From the NCBI GenBank assembly GCA_964485515.1, contig CAZALT010000069.1:1-17139 (forward strand): a stretch of 17,139 bases of DNA, given 5' to 3'. Each line of letters begins with the position of its first letter. Positions within the stretch are counted from its first letter, which is position 1. Origin of the DNA: CAZALT01 sp964485515 (GTDB lineage Bacteria > Actinomycetota > Acidimicrobiia > Acidimicrobiales > Acidimicrobilacustridaceae). Positions 7,393-14,319 of the stretch are shown here, one piece after another. Position numbers and translations under genes: made by a program. The notes under the pieces were generated by a model. The model saw only the letters and a program-made list of their open reading frames with translations. It was not told where the DNA came from and made no database searches.

Positions 7393-8106
7393 CTAGTGAA
7401 CCAGCAAACGACCGCATTCTTCGCAGTGGGCTGGGGTGTCGGCGGGCAGGTGGCGGATCTGGTCGATGGCCACGGCGGACAGGGTGAGGTGGCAGCCGCC
7501 GCAGTTGGCCCCGACGAGGCGGGCGACCGCGACGCCACCGAGCTGGCTCCGGAGCCTGCTGTACTCGGCGAGCAGGTCTTCGGGGATGGCCGCCACGAGC
7601 CCGGCGCGCTCGGCATCGAGACTCGCCTGCTCCGCGTGCAGGTCGGCGTCGACCTCCCTCAGCGCGGCGTCGAGCGCGGTGGCCTTCTCGTCCATCGCCG
7701 AGCGCTGCGCAGCCCGTGTCGAGAGCTGCTCGTCGAGCGGCTCGATCTGCTCCATGAGCTCGATGACCTCGTCTTCGAGCTGACCCTGGCGGCGCTTCAG
7801 CGAGGCGATGTCGTCCTGGAACGCCTGGAGCTCCTTCGGAGCGGTGACCGTCCCCGAGTAGAGCGTGCGGTCGAGGTCGACGATCTTCGCTTCGATGCTG
7901 GCAACGTCGTCTTCGAACCGGCGCTGCTCCCGGCCGATGGCATCTCGCCGGTCCTGCAGATCAGCCGTGGCCGCATCGAAGCTCGCCACCTCGGCGAGGT
8001 GTGCGTCTCTGGCTGCTCGCTCGGCGAGGTTGGCCAGCCGATGGCGGACCTGGTCGGCTCGGGTGTCGTGCTCCTGCACCACGAGGAGATCGTGCAACGC
8101 GGTCAC
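7393..8106 (-). CDS. Coiled-coil C4 zinc-ribbon protein (DUF164 / zf-RING_7 type)
   Basis: The 237-residue protein has a long antiparallel coiled coil (about residues 5-165) and a C-terminal zinc ribbon with Cys202, Cys205, Cys228 and Cys231 in CGGC and CEEC pairs. The segment LYSGTVTAPKELQAFQDDI (82-100) followed by KRRQGQLEDEVIELME is diagnostic of this widespread bacterial family. Members are often called nucleic-acid-binding zinc-ribbon proteins, and their function is poorly known. The GTG at 8106 is chosen because GGGAG lies nine bases before it and the family usually starts about here. It lies 28 bp after the PBP stop on the same strand, so the two are likely cotranscribed. Nif3, its usual neighbour elsewhere, is absent. 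Confidence 0.92.
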   Translation of the reverse strand: MTALHDLLVVQEHDTRADQVRHRLANLAERAARDAHLAEVASFDAATADLQDRRDAIGREQRRFEDDVASIEAKIVDLDRTLYSGTVTAPKELQAFQDDIASLKRRQGQLEDEVIELMEQIEPLDEQLSTRAAQRSAMDEKATALDAALREVDADLHAEQASLDAERAGLVAAIPEDLLAEYSRLRSQLGGVAVARLVGANCGGCHLTLSAVAIDQIRHLPADTPAHCEECGRLLVH

Positions 8107-8134
8107 CTGGCATTGCTCCCGCTGGACATGACGG

Positions 8135-10333
8135 TCATTCGCCGCCTCCTTCGTTGTTGTCGGCCTCGGCTCCCGCGCCGCCGTCCGGCGGCGTGGTCGG
8201 GGCTGGGCCGGTGGTGGGTGTGGTCGGCGCCGACGTGGTGCCGGTCGTGCCGCCGCCGCCCCCGTCGCCGCCGTCGCCGCCGTCGTCGTCGTCGTCGCCG
8301 GACCTGGTCGTGGTCGTGGTCGTGCCCGACCTCGACGGTGAGCCAGATGTGGGCGCCCTGCCCTCGTTGAGCTTCGACCCACCGAACCCGACGACGTTCC
8401 TGGCCGACCGCTTGTAGGGCGCGCACGTGGGGAAGTCCCGAACGGCGAACGGCGCGTTGGCCGGCTCGTTGAACGCCTTCCACATCATCGCCGGATAGGT
8501 GCCGCCGAAGTTGGCCACGCCGTTGAGGTTCTGCATGGTGGGGAGCTGCCCCGTCCACGGGTTGACCTCGGGCGCACCCATCCAGATCGCCGTGGTGAGG
8601 TACGGGGTGAACCCGACGAAGAGGGCGTCGGTGTTCTTGTCCGTCGTTCCGGTCTTGCCCGCCGACGGCATCTCGGGCAGGCGGGCGCGCGTGCCGGTGC
8701 CGTACTTGACGTTGTCGATGAGCATGGACGTCGCGTAGCACGCGGTGTCCTCGGAGAACTCTCGCGAGCTCTCGGACTCGTGCTCGTAGATGACCTCGCC
8801 GTCCCGGTCCTCGATGCGGTCGATCAGGTACGACGGGTTGAAGTCCCCCTCGTTGGGGATCGCCGCGTATGCCGCGGCCATCTGGATGAGCGGGACGGAC
8901 TTGACCCCGAGGGTCAACGACAGGTCCGGTTGCAGGTCGGTCGTGACCCCGAGGCGCTTGGCCATGTCGATCACCGGGTCCAGCCCGACGACCTGCTCGA
9001 GGCGCACGAACGCGCCGTTCGACGACTTCTGGGTGACCGAGGCCAGGGATCCTCCGGCCCCGTCGACCTTGTACGGGTTGGGTGTGCCGAACGGGTTGGG
9101 GAAGCTCTGACCGCCGCTGATGTAGTCGATGGGCAGGTTGCCCTGCTCGAGCGCGGTCAACAGCGTGAAGATCTTGAAGGTCGAACCGGTCTGACGACCG
9201 GGGAGGTCGGTGGCGACGTTCGTCTGCTGCACCGCGTAGTCGGGCCCACCGACCATCGCCCGAACCGCGCCCGAGGAGTTGTCGAGCGTCACCATCGCCG
9301 CGGTGATGCCCTTGTCGTTGGGCGGGACGCCAGCGGCCTGCGCCCGGACCGCGAGCTCCTGGAGCCGTGGGTCGAGCGTGGTGTAGATCCGAAGCCCCCC
9401 GTCGAACAGGGCGTGATATCGCTCCTCGTCGGTGCTGCCGAGGATGTCCGAATCGAAGAGGAGGTGCTGCTTGACCTCCTCGACGAAGTAGTCGTCGGGC
9501 TGGTCCTGCTGGTTCTGGCCGGCGCAGGTGAGCGCCGCGACCTCGCCGTCGCATCGCCGGACGGGCAGCGGCGCGCTGGCGTAGATCTTGGCCTCGTCCT
9601 CGGTGATCTTCTCCTCCCGAACCATCCGGCTGAGCGCGTCGCGACGACGGTCGTAGGCGGTCTGCGGATGCATGGTCGGATCGAACCGGACCGGGTTGGC
9701 GATGAGCGCGGCGAGCATGGCGGCCTCGGCGTAGCCGAGCTGATCGGCGTGCTGGCCCCAGTAGGTCTCGGCCGCAGCCTCGACGCCGTAGGCACCCGCA
9801 CCGAAGTACACGGTGTTGAGGTACTTCTCGAGGATCTCGTCCTTGGTCAGCTGCTGTTCGAGCTGCAGGGCGAGCGGGATCTCCTGCGACTTCCGATCGA
9901 GGTTCCGATCGTCGGTGAGGAGCGCCTTCTTCACCAGCTGCTGGGTGATCGTGGAGCCGCCCTGCTCGATCTGTCCGGCCGACACGTTCTCGAAGAGGGC
10001 GCGCACCATGCCACGGAAGTTGACCCCGTTGTGGGCGTAGAACTCGGCATCTTCGACGGCGAGGATGGCATCGATCACCGGTTGCGAGACCCGGTCGAGC
10101 GAGACCGGTTCGCGGTTCTCGGGACCGTGCAGCGTGTCGATCACCGTGCCGTCGGACGCGACGACCTCCGAGCGGATGGCGTACTGGTCGAGCAACGCGA
10201 GGTCGATCTCCTGAGGGTCACCACCCCCGATCGACGACACGCCCCCCGCGCTCGGCGCGACGACGAGGACGCCGACGACGAGCACCGCGGTGGCAGCCAG
10301 GATCGTGACGATGAAGGTGAGGAGCTTGCGCAC
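8135..10333 (-). CDS. Class A penicillin-binding protein (bifunctional glycosyltransferase/transpeptidase)
   Basis: A full-length peptidoglycan synthase of 732 residues from GTG 10333. A signal-anchor helix spans about residues 3-28. The GT51 glycosyltransferase domain follows with EDAEFYAHNG (catalytic Glu94) and GGSTITQQ at 125-132. The transpeptidase domain has STFK (nucleophile Ser384, Lys387), SSN (437-439) and KTGT (560-563). All key residues are intact. The last 70 or so residues are a low-complexity Thr/Asp/Gly/Pro tail outside the cell, encoded by trinucleotide repeats at about 8249-8325. The start is set by the membrane helix; the frame is open upstream to 10549, but that part is Arg/Gly-rich and overlaps the divergent gene. 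A TACGCT box lies nine bases before the GTG. It is followed closely by the zinc-ribbon gene. Confidence 0.96.
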   Translation of the reverse strand: MRKLLTFIVTILAATAVLVVGVLVVAPSAGGVSSIGGGDPQEIDLALLDQYAIRSEVVASDGTVIDTLHGPENREPVSLDRVSQPVIDAILAVEDAEFYAHNGVNFRGMVRALFENVSAGQIEQGGSTITQQLVKKALLTDDRNLDRKSQEIPLALQLEQQLTKDEILEKYLNTVYFGAGAYGVEAAAETYWGQHADQLGYAEAAMLAALIANPVRFDPTMHPQTAYDRRRDALSRMVREEKITEDEAKIYASAPLPVRRCDGEVAALTCAGQNQQDQPDDYFVEEVKQHLLFDSDILGSTDEERYHALFDGGLRIYTTLDPRLQELAVRAQAAGVPPNDKGITAAMVTLDNSSGAVRAMVGGPDYAVQQTNVATDLPGRQTGSTFKIFTLLTALEQGNLPIDYISGGQSFPNPFGTPNPYKVDGAGGSLASVTQKSSNGAFVRLEQVVGLDPVIDMAKRLGVTTDLQPDLSLTLGVKSVPLIQMAAAYAAIPNEGDFNPSYLIDRIEDRDGEVIYEHESESSREFSEDTACYATSMLIDNVKYGTGTRARLPEMPSAGKTGTTDKNTDALFVGFTPYLTTAIWMGAPEVNPWTGQLPTMQNLNGVANFGGTYPAMMWKAFNEPANAPFAVRDFPTCAPYKRSARNVVGFGGSKLNEGRAPTSGSPSRSGTTTTTTRSGDDDDDGGDGGDGGGGGTTGTTSAPTTPTTGPAPTTPPDGGAGAEADNNEGGGE
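8249..8325 (-). repeat. Trinucleotide/hexanucleotide repeats in the PBP tail
   Basis: Runs of GCC and GTC triplets (8249-8299) and three GGTCGT units (8306-8323) encode the Asp/Gly and Thr runs of the PBP C-terminal tail. All repeat units are multiples of three, so length changes would keep the reading frame. Confidence 0.75.
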
Positions 10334-10342
10334 GGCGCCTTG

Positions 10343-10348
10343 AGCGTA
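10343..10348 (-). promoter_or_regulatory. Possible -10 box for the PBP gene
   Basis: The minus strand reads TACGCT, a TANNNT hexamer, nine bases before the GTG at 10333. Transcription would start at or a few bases before the start codon, giving a leaderless or nearly leaderless mRNA. No ribosome binding site is visible. Confidence 0.35.
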
Positions 10349-10473
10349 CCGCCCGACTGGAGCTCCGCCCGGGCGGACTCGTGGAGCTCGGGCCGACCAA
10401 CGGGGCCGTTGACGATGTCGAGCCGAACCCATGCCGGACCCGCGCCCGCGATGGCTCCGACCGTAGGGGTACC

Positions 10474-11607
10474 GTGCGACGCGTGTTCCGTCGGGGGGTG
10501 CGCCAACCAGACCGCGAGCCCGTCGCCCCCGCGGCGTCGCCTTCCCCACCGCCGTCGCATCCGCTGTCCCTTCCGACCAGGACGCGCCTCGCGTTCGCCG
10601 GTTCCGGAACGATCACCGTGCTGCACGGGCTGGCAGCGCAGCTCCTCCGCCAACCGGTCGTGGCGGTCGCCTCCCGCAACCCCGACCATGCCCGCCAGCG
10701 GGCCGACCAGCTCGACGCCGTGCCCGTCACCTACGAGGAGCTGCCCGCCGGGTCCGACCTCGTGGTGATCGCGACCACACCCGAACGCCATGCCGACGAT
10801 GCGCTCCGGGCGCTCGACGGAGGCGCCGCCGTCCTGATCGAGAAGCCGCTGTGCTCGACGCTCGCCGACGCCGATCGGCTCGTCGACGCGTCCCGCGACG
10901 GCGTCGTCGCCTACGCCGAGAACCTCCTCCACGCGCCCGCAGCTCGCCTCGCGCTCGATCAGATCGCCGAGCTCTGCGCATCGGGACCTCTCGTCAACCT
11001 CGAAGCCACCGCGGTGCAGGGTCGGCCCGAGTGGGGCTCGTTCCTCGATCCGGAGCGAGGAGGCGGTGTGCTCTTCGATCTCGGTTCGCATCCGATCGCT
11101 CTCGTGCTCGCGGCTGCTCCGACCCGCCCCGTCGGCATCCGCGGGTGGCTCCAATCCTCGGCCGACTGCCCGGTCGACGACGCAGCAGCCGTCGAGATCG
11201 ACTTCGAGGACGGGCTCACCGCTCGCGTGAGGACCTCGTGGACATCGAAGGAACCGATCTGGGACCTCCAAGCCGCCACGCAGGACGGCGTCGTGCGCCT
11301 CGAGATCGTCCCGACCCTCAGCGTCGAACGCGACGGCGAGGAGCTCGTCGTCGCTCCGCCCTCCTACACCGAGGTCCCCCAGCTCGAGCAGCTGGGCTAC
11401 GCGGCGCAGCTCCACGCCGCCATCTCCGACGCGCAGCACTCGAGCCATCCCACCTTCGGCGCCGCGTTCGGTCGCGACGTCCTCGACGCGGTGTGCGGGG
11501 CCTACCGCTCCGCCGGCCGAGGCGGTGAGACCGAACCGCTTCCGTTCACCGGCCCTCGGGATCGGACACCCCACCAGCTCTGGATCGACCCACCGACCAG
11601 CGGTTGA
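10474..11607 (+). CDS. Gfo/Idh/MocA family NAD(P)-dependent oxidoreductase
   Basis: A 377-residue product (from GTG 10474) predicted to oxidise or reduce a sugar, inositol or related alcohol with NAD(P). The Rossmann fold begins at LAFAGSGTITVLHG (about residues 39-52), lacking one of the usual glycines but with the normal H-G end. EKP at 123-125 is the family motif carrying the catalytic-site Lys. GGGVLFDLGSHP (196-207) supplies Asp202 and His206, matching the G-x-L-x-D-x-G-x-H motif. The first 36 residues are Pro/Arg-rich and not part of the fold, so a later start such as GTG 10498 is possible. It diverges from the PBP gene across 140 bp and converges on the MFS gene. No substrate clue is seen. 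Confidence 0.87.
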   Translation: MRRVFRRGVRQPDREPVAPAASPSPPPSHPLSLPTRTRLAFAGSGTITVLHGLAAQLLRQPVVAVASRNPDHARQRADQLDAVPVTYEELPAGSDLVVIATTPERHADDALRALDGGAAVLIEKPLCSTLADADRLVDASRDGVVAYAENLLHAPAARLALDQIAELCASGPLVNLEATAVQGRPEWGSFLDPERGGGVLFDLGSHPIALVLAAAPTRPVGIRGWLQSSADCPVDDAAAVEIDFEDGLTARVRTSWTSKEPIWDLQAATQDGVVRLEIVPTLSVERDGEELVVAPPSYTEVPQLEQLGYAAQLHAAISDAQHSSHPTFGAAFGRDVLDAVCGAYRSAGRGGETEPLPFTGPRDRTPHQLWIDPPTSG

Positions 11608-11640
11608 ACCACCACCGAGGCGCCGATCGAACCGGTATCG

Positions 11641-11676
11641 CCGCTGGTCACCCCGCTGGTCACCCCGCTGGCCACC
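11641..11676. repeat. Three tandem 12-bp units between convergent genes
   Basis: CCGCTGGTCACC occurs twice in a row and a third time with one change (CCGCTGGCCACC). A degraded fourth copy may follow. The array lies in the 88-bp gap between the oxidoreductase and MFS stop codons. It has no inverted symmetry, so it is not a terminator. Confidence 0.8.
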
Positions 11677-11695
11677 CCGCCGATCTCCACGCGGG

Positions 11696-13297
11696 TCACC
11701 CGGAGGGGTCCCGATCCACGACGTCGAGGTCCGGGAACTCCTCATGGGTGGCCACCCAGGCCGACTCGGCCGACGACGGATTGCGCAACAAGACCAGCGA
11801 GGCGACCCAGGTGAGGCCGACGACCAGCGCCGACACCCGCATCGTCGCGGCGAACGCAGCGGCCGTCTCGTCTCGCACGATCGCCTCGAACGGGCCACGG
11901 AGATCCTCGCCGAGGCGCTGCACCGCCTTGTTGTAGGCGTCTCCTCCCAGCAGCAGATCGATGAGCTTCGGGCGCGCTCCCACCACCGAGTCCGCATCGG
12001 AGTGCGCCCGCACCGCCAGGTAGGTGTTGGTCCCGACCGCCAGTGCCAGGGCCGAACCGAGGAACCGGCTCAGGCTGACGAGCCCGGCTGCCTCGTTCAA
12101 CCGACCCGCCGGAAGGCCCATGATGGCCGCCGAGCTCAACCCCACGTTCGATATGCCCGCACCGAGACCGCACAGGATCAGCGGAACCCAGAGCTCGGGG
12201 CGGGTCGTGTTGCCGTCGGTGAACCCCAGCATGGCGAACCCGACGACCATGCAGCCCATCCCGACGAGGGCCGGACCGCGATATCCGAGCCAGCGCTTGA
12301 GCCCGAGGGAGATGACCGTGACCAGGACCACCGATGCGATGAAGGGCACGAACGCGATGAGCACCTGCACCGCGCCGGAGTCGAAGGTGGCGGCCGACTG
12401 GGCGAACGCGTTGAAGAAGTAGAGCAACCCGATCATGCCCAGCGATGCGCCGAACGTCGCGATGTTGGCGCCGAGCACTCGCCGGTTGCGCAGGAGCGAG
12501 GGGTGGAAGACGCGCGCCTGGGTCCGGCGCTCGACGACCACGAACACGATGACCAGGACAGCGATCAGCACCACGACGCCGCCGGTGAGGACCGACGCCC
12601 ACCCCCACACCCGGGAACGGTCCGCCACGAGGACGACGAGGAAGACGATGGCGGCGAACAGCCCCGCGCCGGACCAGTCGTGCCAGCGTCCGCGGGGCAG
12701 TCGGGTCCGATAGCGCAAGAGGGGTGAGGCGATGACGATCACGAAGCCCATGAGCACGAGATCACCGACGAAGATCCATCGCCAGGACACGTAGTCGGTC
12801 AGGAGGCCTCCGACGAGAGGACCGATCGCGAACGAGACCGCGTAGAGCCCGCTTCGGATGGCGAACGCTTCGGATGCCTTGGTGGGCCGTGAGAACGCCA
12901 CGAGGACCTCGACGCCCGACGGCATCAGGAGCCCGGCACCGATGCCCTGGACGAACCGAGCGATGGTCAAGGCGGTCGAACCCGGGGCCACGGCGCCGAG
13001 GGCCGAGGCCAGACCGAACACGCAGGCCCCGACCATCATCGTGTTGGTTCGGCCGATGCGGTCGCCGAGACGCCCACCGAGCAGCGCGGTTGCGGCCGCG
13101 GCGAGCAGGAACCCGTTGACCACCCACCCGAGGCTCTCGAGGCCGAGGTCGAGCTCCTGGGCCATGCCGCGGGTGCCCACGGTGATCGCGGTGCTGGTGA
13201 ACCCCACCGCGGCGGCCGAGACCGACACCGCCACGGTCGCTCGCCACGCGATCGCTCGGCGGCCGTCCGCCGGGTAGGGGGTGATCGCCGATCCCAC
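11696..13297 (-). CDS. MFS exporter, DHA2-type with 14 transmembrane segments
   Basis: A 533-residue drug:H+ antiporter-like permease, predicted to export a hydrophobic or cationic compound. About 14 hydrophobic segments are visible. The cytoplasmic motif A is GGRLGDRIGRTN at residues 74-85. The fifth helix carries AIGPLVGGLL, the antiporter-type motif C region, and YVSWRWIFVGDL follows, as is usual in EmrB/QacA relatives. A large loop near the C-terminal third ends in a cytoplasmic tail of about 30 residues. The GTG at 13297 is chosen because TAGGGT lies six bases upstream, giving a leaderless mRNA, and because the basic N-terminus then leads into helix 1. It is divergent from the small-gene cluster at 13417; no regulator of the TetR or MarR type is adjacent. 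Confidence 0.93.
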   Translation of the reverse strand: MGSAITPYPADGRRAIAWRATVAVSVSAAAVGFTSTAITVGTRGMAQELDLGLESLGWVVNGFLLAAAATALLGGRLGDRIGRTNTMMVGACVFGLASALGAVAPGSTALTIARFVQGIGAGLLMPSGVEVLVAFSRPTKASEAFAIRSGLYAVSFAIGPLVGGLLTDYVSWRWIFVGDLVLMGFVIVIASPLLRYRTRLPRGRWHDWSGAGLFAAIVFLVVLVADRSRVWGWASVLTGGVVVLIAVLVIVFVVVERRTQARVFHPSLLRNRRVLGANIATFGASLGMIGLLYFFNAFAQSAATFDSGAVQVLIAFVPFIASVVLVTVISLGLKRWLGYRGPALVGMGCMVVGFAMLGFTDGNTTRPELWVPLILCGLGAGISNVGLSSAAIMGLPAGRLNEAAGLVSLSRFLGSALALAVGTNTYLAVRAHSDADSVVGARPKLIDLLLGGDAYNKAVQRLGEDLRGPFEAIVRDETAAAFAATMRVSALVVGLTWVASLVLLRNPSSAESAWVATHEEFPDLDVVDRDPSG

Positions 13298-13303
13298 GAG
13301 CGG

Positions 13304-13309
13304 ACCCTA
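13304..13309 (-). promoter_or_regulatory. -10 box for a leaderless MFS transcript
   Basis: The minus strand reads TAGGGT and is separated from the GTG start at 13297 by exactly six bases, the same spacing as at the P450 gene. There is no ribosome binding site, in keeping with a leaderless mRNA. Confidence 0.5.
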
Positions 13310-13366
13310 GTGCGGCGTCCAGGACTGGCTGGTGTGACCATCCGCGCGGGGTTCGACGGCGGCTCC

Positions 13367-13372
13367 TACACT
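13367..13372 (+). promoter_or_regulatory. Possible -10 box for the 78-aa gene
   Basis: TACACT fits TANNNT and would start transcription near 13379, leaving a leader of about 38 bases containing GGAG at 13406-13409. No -35 element is evident. Confidence 0.35.
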
Positions 13373-13416
13373 TCGCCGATCGCAGGCCCTGGGCGGAGAG
13401 AACCCGGAGTGCTCCG

Positions 13417-13653
13417 TTGACCACCGCGCCTCAATTGCTCTCTCGTCCGGTCGAGTACGGCGAGGTCCTGCTCGCCCCCACCACCGAGCTGGCCGGCCTC
13501 GCCGAGCTCAACGCGGTGCACAACCACGACGAGCGGGTCGAGACACTGCTGCGCATCGCGCAGGCCATCCACGCCGAGGACGGCGAACGCGATCGCATCG
13601 CCGCGCTTCGGGACCCCGCCGCGTCGCCAGCCATCCTGCCCACCCGCCGCTGA
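13417..13653 (+). CDS. Small protein of unknown function, 78 aa
   Basis: I do not recognise this protein. It begins at TTG 13417 with GGAG seven bases upstream. It is soluble-looking, with a predicted helix from about residue 26 to 63 (AGLAELNAVHNHDERVETLL onward), then a Pro-containing tail ending LPTRR. The segment DERVETLLRIAQAIHAEDGE (38-57) loosely resembles the E-R-x-x-x-h-h-R...A...E-D-G pattern near residues 390-409 of the 446-aa protein encoded convergently; about seven identities with a two-residue gap, so this is suggestive only. The tail LPTRR resembles the LPKRR end of the next gene. A real gene is supported by third-position GC, its own -10 box and ribosome binding site. It is divergent from the MFS gene across about 120 bp. 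Confidence 0.65.
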   Translation: MTTAPQLLSRPVEYGEVLLAPTTELAGLAELNAVHNHDERVETLLRIAQAIHAEDGERDRIAALRDPAASPAILPTRR

Positions 13654-13705
13654 GGCCAACACGCCCGACCGCGCCCAGATCCCCGTTCCCGCCGGAACGA
13701 ACCGC

Positions 13706-13711
13706 TACGTT
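13706..13711 (+). promoter_or_regulatory. Possible -10 box for the 63/67-aa gene pair
   Basis: TACGTT fits TANNNT and would start transcription near 13718, giving a leader of about 33 bases with GGAGGAG just before the ATG at 13751. This separates the pair from the 78-aa gene, which ends at 13653. Confidence 0.4.
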
Positions 13712-13750
13712 GACGACACGCCTCGATCAGCGGGTGGAGGAGACGAGACC

Positions 13751-13942
13751 ATGACGAACCAGCCAGCAACCACAAGCGACACGGTGACCCTCGCAGAGGT
13801 CCATCGCCTGCTCTCCGACACCGAGTTCGTCTCGGCCAAGGACCTCGCCCCCTTCGTCGACCTGCGCGACGCGCAGCCCTCGGCGCAACCCGTCCAGGGC
13901 CAGGTCGAGCCTGGCGCTCCCGACCTGCCGAAGCGGCGCTGA
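13751..13942 (+). CDS. Small protein of unknown function, 63 aa
   Basis: Not recognised. ATG 13751 has one of the best ribosome binding sites in the window (GGAGGAG at 13736-13742). The protein opens with a Thr/Ser-rich stretch, then a short helix-strand-like part, VTLAEVHRLLSDTEFVSAKD (residues 12-31), and a Gln/Pro-rich tail ending LPKRR. The tail matches the LPTRR end of the 78-aa product at four of five positions. It has no membrane segment and no cysteine. The 67-aa gene follows after 27 bp, so the two form an operon. The strong translation signals and operon position make it a genuine gene; function is unknown. Confidence 0.68.
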   Translation: MTNQPATTSDTVTLAEVHRLLSDTEFVSAKDLAPFVDLRDAQPSAQPVQGQVEPGAPDLPKRR

Positions 13943-13969
13943 CCACCGACTCGACGAACGGAGACCACG

Positions 13970-14173
13970 GTGACCGCGACGCCCCCCACCCGGATCGACC
14001 ACCTGCGCATCGAGCGCGGCCCCGACGCGTTCACCGGCCTCACCCACGAGCAGCGCCTTCGGCTCATCGTCCAGGTGCTGTGCGGTCTCGTCGCCTACGA
14101 CGAGGACCCTGCCGCCGCGGCCTCACCCGCCACACCACCGGCCGACGAGCTCACCGACCGCCTCGCCAGCTGA
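13970..14173 (+). CDS. Small protein of unknown function, 67 aa, sharing a motif with the facing 446-aa protein
   Basis: Not recognised as a named family. GTG 13970 follows GGAG with a six-base gap. Residues 24-46 form an amphipathic helix that matches residues 386-408 of the 446-aa membrane protein at 12 of 23 positions with no gap; the common core is R-x-R-x-I-x-x-V-L-C-x-L-V-A-x-x-E-D. After this both proteins continue with an Ala/Pro/Asp-rich tail containing D-E-L. The small protein therefore looks like a free-standing version of the C-terminal module of its neighbour. It has one cysteine (Cys38), shared with Cys400 of the larger protein. The genes converge, with 131 bp between stops. Confidence 0.72.
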   Translation: MTATPPTRIDHLRIERGPDAFTGLTHEQRLRLIVQVLCGLVAYDEDPAAAASPATPPADELTDRLAS

Positions 14174-14234
14174 CGACCCTCGCCATCTGACGACACCGAG
14201 CCACCGAGCCGTTCGTCGGCCGCAGCTCGATCGT

Positions 14235-14254
14235 CGCTCCGCCGGAGGCGAGCG
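14235..14254. terminator. Candidate hairpin between convergent genes
   Basis: CGCTC and GAGCG flank a CGCC/GGCG-containing centre and can form an imperfect stem with one bulged base. It lies between the 67-aa gene stop and the 446-aa gene stop and could act for either strand. No U-tract is seen. Confidence 0.3.
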
Positions 14255-14283
14255 TAGGACCGATCTCGTCGCCTCGTCGCCGC

Positions 14284-14319
14284 CGGTCAGGACTTGACGA
14301 GCGGTCAGGACTTGACGAG
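14284..14319. repeat. Perfect 18-bp tandem duplication spanning a stop codon
   Basis: CGGTCAGGACTTGACGAG occurs at 14284-14301 and again at 14302-14319 with no mismatch. On the minus strand each copy encodes Leu-Val-Lys-Ser-stop in the frame of the 446-aa gene, so the last four codons and the stop codon are duplicated in frame. Confidence 0.95.

Noticed and set aside
8780..10768. A very long open frame on the plus strand opposite the PBP gene
   Set aside because: It is the mirror of GC-rich codon use in the PBP gene. The product is rich in Arg, Val, Asp and Gly with no motif, whereas the minus-strand frame has all GT51 and transpeptidase motifs.
11641..11676. Possible CRISPR-like repeat array
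   Set aside because: Units are 12 bp, directly adjacent and without spacers, and no cas genes are present.
13694..13711. GGAAC followed by GTT upstream of the 63-aa gene, as in ECF sigma promoters
   Set aside because: The spacing is about 10 bases, far from the roughly 16-18 bases such promoters need; a simple TANNNT box explains the site better.
13417..14173. Small genes as a ribosomal peptide (RiPP) precursor cluster
   Set aside because: There is no modification enzyme, protease or radical-SAM gene nearby, and the peptides lack a Cys/Ser/Thr-rich core; the MFS exporter alone is not enough.
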